A stretch of 64,000 nt of DNA from Polynucleobacter sp. es-MAR-4. Its GTDB lineage: Bacteria > Pseudomonadota > Gammaproteobacteria > Burkholderiales > Burkholderiaceae. The DNA lies in contig NZ_JACVPF010000002.1 of the NCBI RefSeq assembly GCF_018882055.1, forward strand, positions 496,001 through 560,000. The letters are read 5' to 3'. Below, one piece after another: positions 40,085 through 48,980 of the stretch (position 1 is its first letter; every line of letters starts with the position of its first letter). The notes under the pieces are model-generated. The model saw only the letters and a list, made by a program, of their open reading frames with translations, was not told where the DNA came from and made no database searches. A program made the position numbers and the translations under genes.

Positions 40085-41164
40085 ATGAAGCCCAGCATGC
40101 GGGCTAAGCTAGACCACCTAGACACGCGCTTAGCCGAACTCAATTCCTTATTAACTACCGAAGAGTCCACAAAAGACATGGACAACTATCGGAAGCTCAC
40201 ACGTGAGCATTCTGATATTGCGATGGTAGTAGAGCAATTTGGCTTATATAAGCAGGCTGAAGCCGATGCTCAAGCTGCGGAAGAGATGCGCAAAGATCCT
40301 GAGATGAAGGACTTTGCTGATGAAGAACAAAAGCAAGCTCAAGCCACCATGGAAGAGCTTGAAGGCATCCTACAAAAACTTTTACTACCTAAAGATGTGA
40401 ATGATGAACGCAATGTCTTCTTGGAGATTCGTGCGGGCACCGGTGGTGATGAGAGCGCCCTCTTTGCTGGTGATTTGCTCCGCATGTACACACGCTTTGC
40501 AGAGCGTCAGGGCTGGAAAGTCGAGATAGTGAATGCTGCCGAATCCGACCTGGGTGGATATAAAGAAGTTGTTCTGCGTTTAGTCGGTCAATCGGTTTAC
40601 TCACGACTCAAGTTTGAATCCGGCGGTCACCGCGTACAGCGTGTACCTCAAACAGAGACTCAGGGTCGAATTCATACTTCAGCCTGCACGGTAGCAGTGA
40701 TGCCCGAGGCTGATGAGCTAGAAGCAGTCAAAATTAATCCTGCAGAATTAAGGATTGATACTTTCCGCGCCTCTGGTGCTGGCGGTCAGCATATTAATAA
40801 AACAGATTCTGCCGTGCGTATTACCCATCTGCCAACTGGCACAGTAGTCGAGTGTCAAGATGATCGCAGCCAACATCGCAACCGTGAACAAGCGATGAAG
40901 GTGCTAGTCTCACGCATCATGGATGCGCGTGAACGTGAAAAACACCAACTGGAAGCGCAAACCCGTAAATCCCTCATTGGCTCTGGTGATCGTAGTGATC
41001 GTATTCGTACTTACAACTTCCCTCAAGGTCGGATCACTGATCACCGCATTAATCTCACGCTGTACAAAATTGATGCCATGATGGATGGTGATTTAGATGA
41101 TCTATGCAATGCGCTGGCATCAGAACATCAAGCTGAACTTCTTGCAGCTCTTGGTGACAGTTAA
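40085..41164 (+). CDS. prfA: Peptide chain release factor 1
   Basis: RF1 recognises UAA and UAG and triggers peptide release. The GGQ motif at residues 233-235 ([17 protein letters not shown]) enters the peptidyl transferase centre and is methylated by PrmC, encoded next. The codon-recognition PxT tripeptide appears as PQT in [16 protein letters not shown], which identifies RF1 rather than RF2. It has 359 residues. No frameshift is present, as expected for RF1. Confidence 0.98.
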   Translation: MKPSMRAKLDHLDTRLAELNSLLTTEESTKDMDNYRKLTREHSDIAMVVEQFGLYKQAEADAQAAEEMRKDPEMKDFADEEQKQAQATMEELEGILQKLLLPKDVNDERNVFLEIRAGTGGDESALFAGDLLRMYTRFAERQGWKVEIVNAAESDLGGYKEVVLRLVGQSVYSRLKFESGGHRVQRVPQTETQGRIHTSACTVAVMPEADELEAVKINPAELRIDTFRASGAGGQHINKTDSAVRITHLPTGTVVECQDDRSQHRNREQAMKVLVSRIMDAREREKHQLEAQTRKSLIGSGDRSDRIRTYNFPQGRITDHRINLTLYKIDAMMDGDLDDLCNALASEHQAELLAALGDS

Positions 41165-41174
41165 TACAAGCGGA

Positions 41175-42035
41175 ATGAGTGACGGCCAATCTTTACGTGA
41201 ATTAATTAGCCACTGCGCATTGCCAGCCAATGAAGCGCGGATATTGCTAGCCCACCTACTAGAGAAACACTACCAACTCCCACGCTCTGCTCTGCTATCT
41301 CGTGACGATATGAATCTGAGTGGGCAAGCTTTTCAGGAATGGGAAAGCCTAGTCTCCAGAAGAGTAAATGGTGAGCCAATCGCTTATATCTTGGGTAAGA
41401 AGGGCTTTCATAATATTGAGCTACAGATAGGGCCTGGAGTACTAATTCCTCGTCCAGAAACTGAGCTGCTGGTAGAGATTGCACTAGCTGAAATTGCCAA
41501 ACTCAACAAACCCTGCACAATCCTGGACCTGGGTACAGGCTCTGGCGCTATCGCACTAGCTATCGCAAGCGCAACTCCATTAGCCACCCTAATCGCAACA
41601 GATCGATCATCAGAGGCTTTAGGTATTGCAAAGCACAATGCTCAATTTCTGAATCTGGCAGAGCAAGTCCAGTTTTCACAAGGAAATTGGTATGAAGCGG
41701 CGGTCCCACAAAAGCACTTTGATGTGATTGTCAGCAACCCACCCTATATTGCCGCCGAGGACCCCCATCTCATCCAAGGAGACCTTCGATTTGAGCCGCC
41801 TTCAGCGCTAACCGACCATGCCAGCGGGTTAAGCTGTTTAGAGATCATCATCTCCGGTGCGGATAAACACCTAAAACCTGGTGGCCTGATTGTTGTAGAG
41901 CATGGGTTTGATCAATCTGAAGCAGTGGTTGGGCTCATGGAAACTGCAGGCCTAATAGATATTCAGGTTCACCTTGATTTAGCGGGCCACAGTCGCGCGG
42001 CATCTGGGCGAAGAGACCTTAGCAGTAATAGATAG
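41175..42035 (+). CDS. prmC: Peptide chain release factor N5-glutamine methyltransferase PrmC
   Basis: PrmC methylates the glutamine of the release factor GGQ motif. ILDLGTGSGAIALAIA is the SAM-binding motif and NPPY at about residues 188-191 (VIVSNPPYIAAED) binds the glutamine amide. GEPIAYILGKKGFHNIEL and VLIPRPETELLVE are PrmC signatures. The open frame begins at 41097 inside prfA, but the ATG at 41175 precedes the conserved N-terminus and gives 286 residues. The gap after prfA is 10 bases. Confidence 0.96.
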   Translation: MSDGQSLRELISHCALPANEARILLAHLLEKHYQLPRSALLSRDDMNLSGQAFQEWESLVSRRVNGEPIAYILGKKGFHNIELQIGPGVLIPRPETELLVEIALAEIAKLNKPCTILDLGTGSGAIALAIASATPLATLIATDRSSEALGIAKHNAQFLNLAEQVQFSQGNWYEAAVPQKHFDVIVSNPPYIAAEDPHLIQGDLRFEPPSALTDHASGLSCLEIIISGADKHLKPGGLIVVEHGFDQSEAVVGLMETAGLIDIQVHLDLAGHSRAASGRRDLSSNR

Positions 42036-42076
42036 AATTAACCTTTTTCTCCAGATAGCCTTAAAATTATCACTAT

Positions 42077-42095
42077 TGTTAGTCTCAAACTAACA
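42077..42095. repeat. Inverted repeat in the grxD leader
   Basis: TGTTAGT (42077-42083) and ACTAACA (42089-42095) form a 7-bp stem with a 5-base loop, 31 bases before grxD. No T-run follows, so an operator or mRNA hairpin is as likely as a weak terminator after prmC. Confidence 0.4.
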
Positions 42096-42126
42096 TTGCC
42101 TCACAGCACAAATTCAGGAAAAAATT

Positions 42127-42435
42127 ATGGATACCCAAGCAAGAATTCAAGAAATCGTTTCTAGTCATCCCGTTGTATTGTTTATGAAGGGCAATGCCCA
42201 GTTTCCACAATGCGGCTTTTCCGGAAATGCGGTCAATATCTTGCGCTCATGTGGCGTAGAAAAACTGCATACCGTCAATGTATTGGAAGATGCAGAAATT
42301 CGTCAGGGCATTAAAGAATTTGCTAACTGGCCAACTATTCCACAGCTCTACATCAATGGTGAGTTCATTGGTGGCTCAGACATCATGACGGAGATGTTCC
42401 AAAGCGGTGAATTGCAAAGTCTAGTAAAGGCTTAA
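42127..42435 (+). CDS. grxD: Monothiol glutaredoxin GrxD (Grx4 type)
   Basis: A monothiol glutaredoxin that carries and transfers [2Fe-2S] clusters, often with BolA partners. The CGFS active site is at residues 29-32 ([11 protein letters not shown]). [32 protein letters not shown] is the glutathione-binding part with cis-Pro. The 102 residues match E. coli GrxD. It has its own leader of about 90 bases with an inverted repeat. A short gap leads to rmuC. Confidence 0.97.
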   Translation: MDTQARIQEIVSSHPVVLFMKGNAQFPQCGFSGNAVNILRSCGVEKLHTVNVLEDAEIRQGIKEFANWPTIPQLYINGEFIGGSDIMTEMFQSGELQSLVKA

Positions 42436-42468
42436 TTACTCAGCGAGTAAAACCAGAAGCAACCATCA

Positions 42469-43743
42469 GTGACCTTTGACTTAAGCTCCCTTCTTCTATT
42501 TGGCCTGCCATTCGGTTTATGTGCAGGCCTTTTAGTCTACGTACTAAACTTACGCTCAACACTTTCTCGCGTTGAGCAGCAGGCCCAAACTGAAGCCGCA
42601 CTGGCTATTAGCCTGCGCGCAGAGCGTGATCAGGCAATGCAAAATGCCATTCGACTTGAGGCGGCTCTGGACTCCGAACGCAAACAAGGTCTTGGCAGAA
42701 TTGAGTCGCTCAACGAAGCCAAAGAAGCCCTGACTAGTCAGTTCAAGAATCTGGCTAATGAAATTTTAGAAGACAAGTCAAAGCGCTTTACCGAGCAAAA
42801 TGTCGCCAATTTAGATGCTCTACTTAAACCCCTTCAAACAAAGTTGTCCGAATTTAAGGAGCAGGTAAATACCTCTTACGGCAACGAAGCGCGCGAACGC
42901 TTTGCCCTCAAAAGTGAGATCGAACGACTTGCCAATCTGAATCTGCGCATGTCAGATGAAACTCGCTCGCTCACCCAAGCACTCAAGGGCGACTCGAAGG
43001 TACAGGGTAATTGGGGCGAATTAGTGCTCGAATCCATCCTGGAATCTTCTGGCCTGCGCAAAGGTGAAGAGTATTTAGTCCAAGATAGCCATACCCAAAT
43101 AGACGGTTCACGTCTGCAGCCAGACGTTGTCGTAAAACTTCCTGAGGGTAGAAGCCTGGTAGTTGATAGCAAGGTTTCCATTACCGCCTACTCACGCCAT
43201 GCCGAGTCATCAGATCCAGTGGTTGCGGAGCAAGAACTTGCTGCTCACATTCAATCCTTGCGTCAACACATTCAAGGGCTCTCAAGTAAAAACTACAGTT
43301 CTTTGTATGGTATTGGTTCAGTCGACTTTGTACTCATGTTTGTCCCCATCGAGCCCGCCTTCTTGTTAGCCCTCAAAACTGCACCAAATCTTTATCAAGA
43401 AGCTTTAGCGAAAAATATTGTGTTGGTATGCCCAAGCACATTGATGGCAACACTGAGAACTGTTGCGCATCTGTGGCGTCAAGATTCACAAAACCGTAAT
43501 GCGCTTGAGATTGCTAAGCAATGTGGCACGCTCTACGATAAGTTTGTTGGCTTTGTGGATGATCTAGAAAAACTTGGTCAACGCCTAGATCAGGCTCAAA
43601 CCAGTTATCACGATGCCTTTAATAAACTTAAATCAGGCAAAGGCAATCTCATTCGCACGGCAGAGAAAGTGCGTGAACTTGGTGTTAAACCAAGTAAAAA
43701 TTTATCTGCCCCCCTCATTGAATCCTCCTCAGATTCAGAATAA
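42469..43743 (+). CDS. rmuC: DNA recombination protein RmuC family
   Basis: RmuC-family proteins limit inversions at short repeats in E. coli; the biochemical role is unclear. An N-terminal membrane helix (about residues 6-23, LLLFGLPFGLCAGLLVYVLN) is followed by a long coiled coil (30-170). The conserved domain has QGNWGELVLESILESSGLRKGEEY, RLQPDVVVKLPEGRSLVVDSKVSI and FVPIEPAFLLAL. It has 424 residues. The start codon is GTG. It lies 33 bases after grxD and 27 before the transporter. Confidence 0.94.
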   Translation: MTFDLSSLLLFGLPFGLCAGLLVYVLNLRSTLSRVEQQAQTEAALAISLRAERDQAMQNAIRLEAALDSERKQGLGRIESLNEAKEALTSQFKNLANEILEDKSKRFTEQNVANLDALLKPLQTKLSEFKEQVNTSYGNEARERFALKSEIERLANLNLRMSDETRSLTQALKGDSKVQGNWGELVLESILESSGLRKGEEYLVQDSHTQIDGSRLQPDVVVKLPEGRSLVVDSKVSITAYSRHAESSDPVVAEQELAAHIQSLRQHIQGLSSKNYSSLYGIGSVDFVLMFVPIEPAFLLALKTAPNLYQEALAKNIVLVCPSTLMATLRTVAHLWRQDSQNRNALEIAKQCGTLYDKFVGFVDDLEKLGQRLDQAQTSYHDAFNKLKSGKGNLIRTAEKVRELGVKPSKNLSAPLIESSSDSE

Positions 43744-43770
43744 AAGTTAACTGCAATCAGCCCGTCAGCA

Positions 43771-45069
43771 ATGCAAGCCTCATCTCATTCCTACAGACGA
43801 GTTGCTATCGCCGCCTGTTTTGGGACCTTTTTAGAGTGGTATGACTTTTTAACATTCGCCACCTTGGCAGTAGTTTTTGGGCCTTTATTTTTCCCATCAA
43901 GCGACCCAAGTACCGGACTTTTAGCAAGCTTGGCCACCTTTGGGGTTGGAATGGTTGTACGCCCTATTGGCGCCGCCATATTCGGCAGCATTGGCGATCG
44001 TATTGGTCGTCGCCCCGTTTTCATGATTACTATCACCCTCATGGGGATTGCTACAGTCTGCGTAGGTTTTTTACCAACCTATGCTCAAGTCGGGATTTGG
44101 GCCCCCATTCTTTTAGTTGGCTTAAGACTGCTTCAGGGCCTCTCAGCTGGTGGTGAAATTGGTGGTAGCGCTGTTTACCTTACCGAGCATTCCGGCAACT
44201 CTAATCGCGGTTTTAAGACTAGCTTTCTGCAATTAATGGGGCCACTAGGAATTTTAGTTTCAACTTTGCAGATCGCTCTATTGCAAAGCTATCTCACCCC
44301 AGAAGAATTTCTATCCTGGGGCTGGCGCGTACCTTTCTGGGTATCGCTAATCTTGTTATTGGTGGCATTCAAAGCGCGCATGGCTTTAGAGGAAACACCC
44401 ATCTATTTGCAACTCAGCAAAGAAGAGGGGCAATCTAAGAATCCACTTCGAGACAACCTCAGGGATCCAGAAACTCGCAAACGAATGTTTCTTCTCTTCT
44501 TTTGCATCTCTGCTGGCGGTGCGGTACTTTTTTTCTGTGTTCAGGTTTACACATCGATCTTTCTGAAAACTTCCGTCATGCTTGCGCCACAGCTTGTAGA
44601 CCAGCTCAGCGCTTTTGCAACAGTAGCGCTTCTACCGCTCACTGTGCTGGCAGGATGGCTCTCAGACAAAATCGGCAGAAAGCCTGTAGTCCTGAGCGGC
44701 TTGGCCTTAGGAGCAATATTCATTTTGCCAGCATTTAACTTACTGCAAAATTTGAGCAATAACTCAACGATCGCAACTATTGGGGTACTAATTACCCTAT
44801 CAGCCATTCTCGCGCTTGTAGTTGGCCCACAAACAGCATTACTAGCAGAACTGTTTCCCGCAAAAACCAGAAATAGTGCAGCAACACTTCCACACAATCT
44901 TGCTGCAGGTTGGATAGGCGGACTGCTACCTCTGATTGTTACCTGGTTAAATCAATATTGGGAAAGCAATATTGCAGGGCTTTGGTATCCGACTATTTTC
45001 TTAGCCAGTGGAGCAGTTGTAGGATTAATCTTTTTACCAGAGACCAAAAAAAATAATTTAAGTATTTAG
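43771..45069 (+). CDS. MFS transporter, metabolite:proton symporter (MHS) family
   Basis: A 12-helix major facilitator of 432 residues. FLEWYDFLTFATLAVVFGPLFFP at the start, GSIGDRIGRRPVFMITITLMG (the loop 2-3 motif), LLQGLSAGGEIGGSAVYLTEH and GWLSDKIGRKPVVLSG are typical of MHS symporters such as ShiA, KgtP and ProP. Substrates in this group include organic acids and osmolytes; the one carried here cannot be told. It is the last plus-strand gene before the glycosyltransferase region, and it converges on it across about 20 bases. Confidence 0.93.
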   Translation: MQASSHSYRRVAIAACFGTFLEWYDFLTFATLAVVFGPLFFPSSDPSTGLLASLATFGVGMVVRPIGAAIFGSIGDRIGRRPVFMITITLMGIATVCVGFLPTYAQVGIWAPILLVGLRLLQGLSAGGEIGGSAVYLTEHSGNSNRGFKTSFLQLMGPLGILVSTLQIALLQSYLTPEEFLSWGWRVPFWVSLILLLVAFKARMALEETPIYLQLSKEEGQSKNPLRDNLRDPETRKRMFLLFFCISAGGAVLFFCVQVYTSIFLKTSVMLAPQLVDQLSAFATVALLPLTVLAGWLSDKIGRKPVVLSGLALGAIFILPAFNLLQNLSNNSTIATIGVLITLSAILALVVGPQTALLAELFPAKTRNSAATLPHNLAAGWIGGLLPLIVTWLNQYWESNIAGLWYPTIFLASGAVVGLIFLPETKKNNLSI

Positions 45070-45090
45070 TTGATGAAATTGATTTTTACG

Positions 45091-45804
45091 CTACTGGACT
45101 AATTGACGTAAATTTTTAAGTGCAATTGGCATGTTTTCTGATTTGTTACTATCCGGCCCCTTAAACGTAATCAACTGGACACCATCATTTCGCAATTGAG
45201 TTAACTCCCAAATTGTTGGGGCAGTTTTTGTAATTCGCAAATGGATATTGGGATCCAATAAATCATATGAAAATAGCTGATTTTTTATTGCCTTATGCAA
45301 TGCATATTGATCACCATACCATCGATGAAAACGAGTGGGTAATTTTTCACAAATTGCTAATAGGGTTTTAAAAAATTCATTATTACCCTTAAGCGCAATA
45401 GCTCCAAATAAAAATGGCATCACCTCTCCTATCATTTTGCCCACGAACTCCTCGTAGTACTCGGGATAATTTGGATTGATAGGGAAATCTAGAATCCGCG
45501 GAGTAAGAAGAATATCGTTTCCTGCTTTAATATTCAGCCGATTAATGAGCAAACTGTCTGCATCAGTAAAAAACGTATATCTGTCGTCCATCCTAACCTG
45601 GCTATATGCCTCAAGACGCGCCAACATAATAGAAGCAGGCAAATTTTTTCTTATCACGGCATCAACACCAGAAATCGACTCCGTATTCTCATCACTTAAC
45701 TGCAAAATTTCAATACCATCACCATAAATCATGCGAATAGATTCGACATAACATTTTGGAATGCTTATATCGCCGCCTACCCAGAAGAATGCAATTCTAT
45801 ACAT
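45091..45804 (-). CDS. Putative glycosyltransferase (GT-A type, DxD)
   Basis: A 237-residue protein with no signal peptide. YTFFTDADSLLINRL contains a DxD-like motif (TDADS), and the flanking ARLEAYSQVRMDD and WYGDQYALHKAI segments resemble GT-A fold nucleotide-sugar transferases, where the latter often binds the acceptor side. The acceptor and sugar are unknown. It is AT-richer than the core genes around it and is separated from the next gene by 166 bases, so it may have its own promoter. It is probably part of a surface-glycan set with the two genes to its right. Confidence 0.65.
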   Translation of the reverse strand: MYRIAFFWVGGDISIPKCYVESIRMIYGDGIEILQLSDENTESISGVDAVIRKNLPASIMLARLEAYSQVRMDDRYTFFTDADSLLINRLNIKAGNDILLTPRILDFPINPNYPEYYEEFVGKMIGEVMPFLFGAIALKGNNEFFKTLLAICEKLPTRFHRWYGDQYALHKAIKNQLFSYDLLDPNIHLRITKTAPTIWELTQLRNDGVQLITFKGPDSNKSENMPIALKNLRQLVQ

Positions 45805-45835
45805 ATAAACAATCAGAGAGGTGTCAGAGTCACTA

Positions 45836-45853
45836 TTTCTATAAAAATAGAAA
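45836..45853. repeat. AT-rich inverted repeat between two glycosyltransferase genes
   Basis: TTTCTAT (45836-45842) and ATAGAAA (45847-45853) with an AAAA loop, 32 bases before the 237-residue glycosyltransferase. The gap 45805-45970 is strongly AT-rich. A T-run on the minus strand at about 45941-45947, just past the end of the next gene, may form part of a weak terminator. Confidence 0.3.
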
Positions 45854-45970
45854 ATTAACTCATAGTTTTTCTTAACAGAACTACATATATAAGGAAACTA
45901 AGATTCATAACTTAAATTTGCTAGCTTCTATTATCTTCTAAAAAAACGGCATTAATTCTCAGCCTGCCAA

Positions 45971-46651
45971 TCAATAATCAAAACCCTCAACACATCTGTC
46001 GTGCATTTTTTTCCATTGTTCCGACATAGATTCGTTGGCATAATTTTTAAAACAAGGGGTTCCTAGTGTGTAATGAATTAACTTTGCGTTGGGGTTTTCT
46101 GGATACTCGATCGCAAGCCAATTCCACTCAATTGGAAGATCTCCAATCAAATTATCACTGAGCCATGAGAATCTATGAAGGTAGGAGCCTGGCTGATTTT
46201 GAATGAACTCAGGAGTGAGAACCGCATTAGACGGGTGAGCGCAATTCCATAAAATTACACTAGACCAATTTTTTCTCGGATAGTTTTCATTCTTATTGCC
46301 GAGGTATTTCGTATTGGCCTTGGTTTGATAATCATGCTTTACTACCTGGACAGCTTTCGTCTTATCACGCAAAGCCCATAATTCAGAAATATCAGCCTGA
46401 CAAACCATGTCGCCATCTGCAAAGATTGCCCAACCAGAAAATCCCATCAAATACGGAGTTAGAAATCTTGAGTAAATAAATTTATTGCTGCCATCAGTGT
46501 GCATCTCTTTGTACTCATTCAAAGTATTTTCAGCAAGCGGCATGAACTGAACTGGTACAGTTGATCGATCTATAACACTTTGACAAAAGACATGGTAAGC
46601 AATAGCTTCTCTTTGATCAAAGCCAACTGCCAAGGAAATTGATTTATTCAA
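45971..46651 (-). CDS. Putative glycosyltransferase (GT8-like, DGD motif)
   Basis: A 226-residue protein. SLAVGFDQREAIAYHVFCQSVI at the start and WAIFADGDMVCQADISELWAL, with the metal-binding DGD, are typical of small bacterial GT-A glycosyltransferases. HYTLGTPCFKNYANESMSEQW is a possible third motif. The only start that preserves the conserved N-terminus is the TTG at 46651, which overlaps the TPR gene stop as TTGAATAA with GGAG about 10 bases upstream. This suggests translation coupled to the TPR gene. Donor and acceptor are unknown. Confidence 0.75.
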   Translation of the reverse strand: MNKSISLAVGFDQREAIAYHVFCQSVIDRSTVPVQFMPLAENTLNEYKEMHTDGSNKFIYSRFLTPYLMGFSGWAIFADGDMVCQADISELWALRDKTKAVQVVKHDYQTKANTKYLGNKNENYPRKNWSSVILWNCAHPSNAVLTPEFIQNQPGSYLHRFSWLSDNLIGDLPIEWNWLAIEYPENPNAKLIHYTLGTPCFKNYANESMSEQWKKMHDRCVEGFDY

Positions 46652-48329
46652 AAGACAATGACTCCATGTAAATTTTTACCCTCTCAATCACTTCAGTCCA
46701 ATCTCCCTGCCGAGTCTGACTAAAAATTTTCACTGAAGGATACCAAAGACTATCCCCGTCATTCACATGCCAATACCATATTTTTCCGGACTCAAATGGG
46801 AGAATGAGGATGGTTTTTTTACTTAAGGCTCCAGCCATATGGGCAGTGGAGTTGCTGGAAGTGACAATTAGATCGCATGAGTCAATAAGCGAAAGTGCAG
46901 AATCAACATCGCCATACAAATCCACTTCTTTGATGAAGTTAACTTTATTTTCAACCATCTCACCGATAATCTTCAGATCCTCTTCCACATCTCCGTACTG
47001 TAAATTTATAAATTTAAATTTTTCAGTCATTAACAACGGGGCTAGATCACTAATTGGTATGCTTTTATCTTCCCCAATGTCTTTATTTGCACTGCGCCAT
47101 GAAATTCCACACAGACTTTTCCCAGGGGGATGAATTTGACTTTTGAGTTTCGCAGTCTTTTCTTCATCGGCGACCAAATAAGGGACTGTTGATTTTTTAA
47201 AACTTTCAATACTGCCCCTAAGCACCCCTCCCAAAGCACCCATTGAAATTTGCTCATCATAGGAGTCTTCAGGGATAGGATAAGAACTATCAATAAATTC
47301 AATCTGTGGAAATGACCTTCTAAAAATAGTTAGTAATTTTCTATCGACCGAAATTGTAAGGTTAGGGGCCATTTTTTTTAATTCGCTAAACATGCTTCCA
47401 AAAAGAATTTGGTCGCCGATCCCCTGCTCTGCCCACACCAATATTTTTTTGTGGGACTCCTGGCCACTCCAATCTCCCTTGCTCGAGATGAGTGGCAAAG
47501 AGTTAAAATTTCTGGAATTCCATCGCCAGATATATTTTTCCCAGCCAACTCCAAACTGAAAAAACTTTAAATTTAGCACTGCAATATTAAAGTTTGCGTC
47601 ACCAAATTCTGGATTTATCGTGGTCGCTTTCTCAAACAGGGATAAACCTTCGCTGTATAGTGCTTGCTTTACAAGAGCGCTTCCTTTGCTGTTATATGCC
47701 TCCGCATAATTAGGCTCCATCATGATTGCTTGATCATAGACCCCAATTGCTTCTTCATAGCGCTTTAATCCTTGCAGGGCATTTCCTTTATTGTTATATG
47801 CCTCCGCATAATTAGGCTCAATCAAGATTGCTTGATCATAGACCCCAATTGCTTCTTCATAGCGCTTTAATCCTTGCAGGGCATTTCCTTTGTTGCTATA
47901 AGCCTCTGCATAATTAGGCTCAATCATGATTGCTTGATCATAGACCCCAATTGCTTCTTCATAGCGCTTTAATCCTTGCAGGGCATTTCCTTTGTTGCTA
48001 TAAGCCTCTGCATAATTAGGCTCAATCATGATTGCTTGATCATAGGCTTTAATTGCTTCTTCATAGCGCTTTAATCCTTGCAGGGCATTTCCTTTGTTGC
48101 TATAAATAATTCCGCTCTTAGGCGCCAATCTAGATGCATCACTTAAATAACCTAAAGCAGCTTCGTAATTTTCTTTTTTAGCCTCTATTACGCCTAATAA
48201 ACGCAATACTTCAGGATTTTTACCGGGCAACTTGAGGGCCTGTCTCAACATCAACTCCGCAGAATCAAAATTTCCAGCTCTAATGTATTGGATCGCTTGA
48301 TTAAGAAAAAATATTAATTGTTGATTCAT
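46644..48329 (-). CDS. TPR protein with glycosyltransferase-like C-terminal domain
   Basis: The ATG at 48329 gives 561 residues (the frame is open to 48428 but runs through a terminator hairpin). About eight TPRs fill residues 1-270; four of them (NKGNALQGLKRYEEAI type) are nearly identical 34-residue units. The C-terminal half (about 290-561) has KILVWAEQGIGDQILFGSMFSEL and DLIVTSSNSTAHMAGALSKKTILILP, which resemble GT9/heptosyltransferase-like nucleotide-sugar folds. Such TPR-GT proteins are frequent in Polynucleobacter and other aquatic bacteria, with no settled role. It is first in the operon with the GT8-like gene. Confidence 0.8.
   Translation of the reverse strand: MNQQLIFFLNQAIQYIRAGNFDSAELMLRQALKLPGKNPEVLRLLGVIEAKKENYEAALGYLSDASRLAPKSGIIYSNKGNALQGLKRYEEAIKAYDQAIMIEPNYAEAYSNKGNALQGLKRYEEAIGVYDQAIMIEPNYAEAYSNKGNALQGLKRYEEAIGVYDQAILIEPNYAEAYNNKGNALQGLKRYEEAIGVYDQAIMMEPNYAEAYNSKGSALVKQALYSEGLSLFEKATTINPEFGDANFNIAVLNLKFFQFGVGWEKYIWRWNSRNFNSLPLISSKGDWSGQESHKKILVWAEQGIGDQILFGSMFSELKKMAPNLTISVDRKLLTIFRRSFPQIEFIDSSYPIPEDSYDEQISMGALGGVLRGSIESFKKSTVPYLVADEEKTAKLKSQIHPPGKSLCGISWRSANKDIGEDKSIPISDLAPLLMTEKFKFINLQYGDVEEDLKIIGEMVENKVNFIKEVDLYGDVDSALSLIDSCDLIVTSSNSTAHMAGALSKKTILILPFESGKIWYWHVNDGDSLWYPSVKIFSQTRQGDWTEVIERVKIYMESLSFE
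47691..48098 (-). repeat. Four tandem 102-bp repeats inside the TPR gene
   Basis: Units begin at 47691, 47793, 47895 and 47997, spaced exactly 102 bp (34 codons), and differ by only a few bases, mostly synonymous or conservative. The next unit at 48099 diverges sharply. Each encodes one TPR. Such DNA-level identity indicates recent duplication or gene conversion and makes the copy number liable to change by slippage or recombination. Confidence 0.95.
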
Positions 48330-48360
48330 TGATTGCAATGCGATTGAGGGGGTGCCAACT

Positions 48361-48388
48361 AGTCTAACAGCAATGGGAATATGGGCAA
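48361..48388 (-). promoter_or_regulatory. Candidate promoter of the TPR-glycosyltransferase genes
   Basis: On the minus strand TTGCCC (48388-48383) and TAGACT (48366-48361) are separated by 16 bases. Each matches the sigma-70 consensus at 4 of 6 positions. It lies between the tRNA-Thr terminator and the TPR ATG, where a new promoter is needed. Confidence 0.35.
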
Positions 48389-48414
48389 AGCAGGTATTTT
48401 TTCCGGGAAGACCA

Positions 48415-48451
48415 AAGAAAAGGCCCACAAATAATATATCTGTGAGCCTTT
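48415..48451 (-). terminator. Intrinsic terminator after tRNA-Thr
   Basis: In the minus-strand transcript AAAGGCTCACA (48451-48441) pairs with TGTGGGCCTTT (48429-48419), 11 pairs with one G-U, around an 11-base loop. It is followed by a T-rich tail ending near 48415. It begins 6 bases after the tRNA CCA end. Confidence 0.85.
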
Positions 48452-48456
48452 GAATT

Positions 48457-48532
48457 TGGTGCCCCTTGTCCGACTCGAACAGACCACCTACTGATTACAA
48501 ATCAGTTGCTCTACCAGATGAGCTAAAGGGGC
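48457..48532 (-). tRNA. tRNA-Thr (anticodon TGT)
   Basis: A 76-base tRNA on the minus strand with encoded CCA. The acceptor stem is GCCCCTT/AAGGGGC, the D-arm is AGCTCATCTGGTAGAGC, the anticodon stem-loop is CTGA-TTTGTAA-TCAG with anticodon TGT, and the T-arm has GTTCGAGTC. TGT decodes ACA threonine codons. The neighbouring sspB ends 18 bases upstream. Confidence 0.97.
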
Positions 48533-48537
48533 AACGG

Positions 48538-48568
48538 ATAATATTTTAACCTATTTCACAATCGTCAA
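48538..48568 (-). promoter_or_regulatory. Weak promoter candidate for tRNA-Thr
   Basis: On the minus strand, TATTAT (48543-48538) lies 5 bases before the tRNA, and TTGACG (48568-48563) lies 19 bases further up, in the end of sspB. The 19-base spacer is long, so transcription from the sspA-sspB side is an alternative. Confidence 0.25.
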
Positions 48569-48952
48569 GGAAGGTCTGTTTATCTTTGACTTTTCAGCAG
48601 GCTCATTTTCCTGAGGGCTAGGAGCCGGCAGCTTTGAAGCGTCAAATGGGAAGGACATTCCCTGGCCATTTTCTCGGGCATAAATCGCCAGTACATGTGT
48701 AACGGGAACCATGATCTTTCTAGGAACCCCACCAAATCTAGCCTGAAAGCTAATCCAGTCATTATCTAAATTCAGCTGATGGCAGGCCTCAAGAGACAAA
48801 TTAAGAACGATTTCATCATTCTTAACAAACTCCATAGGCACCTCTACATTTTCATCTACAAAAACAGCGATAAAGGGGGTAAAACGAAAATCCGTACACC
48901 ACTGATGTAGCGCACGGATTAGGTAGGGTTTATTGCTTGGAATATCAGACAT
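48551..48952 (-). CDS. sspB: ClpXP protease specificity-enhancing factor SspB
   Basis: SspB binds ssrA-tagged peptides and delivers them to ClpXP. The 133 residues begin with KPYLIRALHQWCTDFRFTPFIAVFVD, followed by IVLNLSLEACHQLNLDNDWISFQARFGGVPRKIMVPVTHVLAIYARENGQGM, the conserved substrate-binding body. The last residues (about 110-133) are a flexible tail ending in RPSLTIVK, the ClpX-binding peptide. It is 28 bases after sspA on the same strand. Confidence 0.95.
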   Translation of the reverse strand: MSDIPSNKPYLIRALHQWCTDFRFTPFIAVFVDENVEVPMEFVKNDEIVLNLSLEACHQLNLDNDWISFQARFGGVPRKIMVPVTHVLAIYARENGQGMSFPFDASKLPAPSPQENEPAEKSKINRPSLTIVK

Positions 48953-48980
48953 GCTGTTAGCCGCCTGAGTAATGAACCGC

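Noticed and set aside
47691..48098. CRISPR-like array
   Set aside because: Regular spacing is 102 bp with no unique spacers, and the units encode TPRs in frame.
48330..48428. Longer N-terminus of the TPR protein from a GTG at 48428
   Set aside because: It would run through the tRNA terminator hairpin and its residues do not look like TPR; the ATG at 48329 begins the repeat-like helix.
45070..48460. tRNA-flanked integrative element with att sites
   Set aside because: No integrase gene, and no copy of the tRNA-Thr 3' end was found near 45070.
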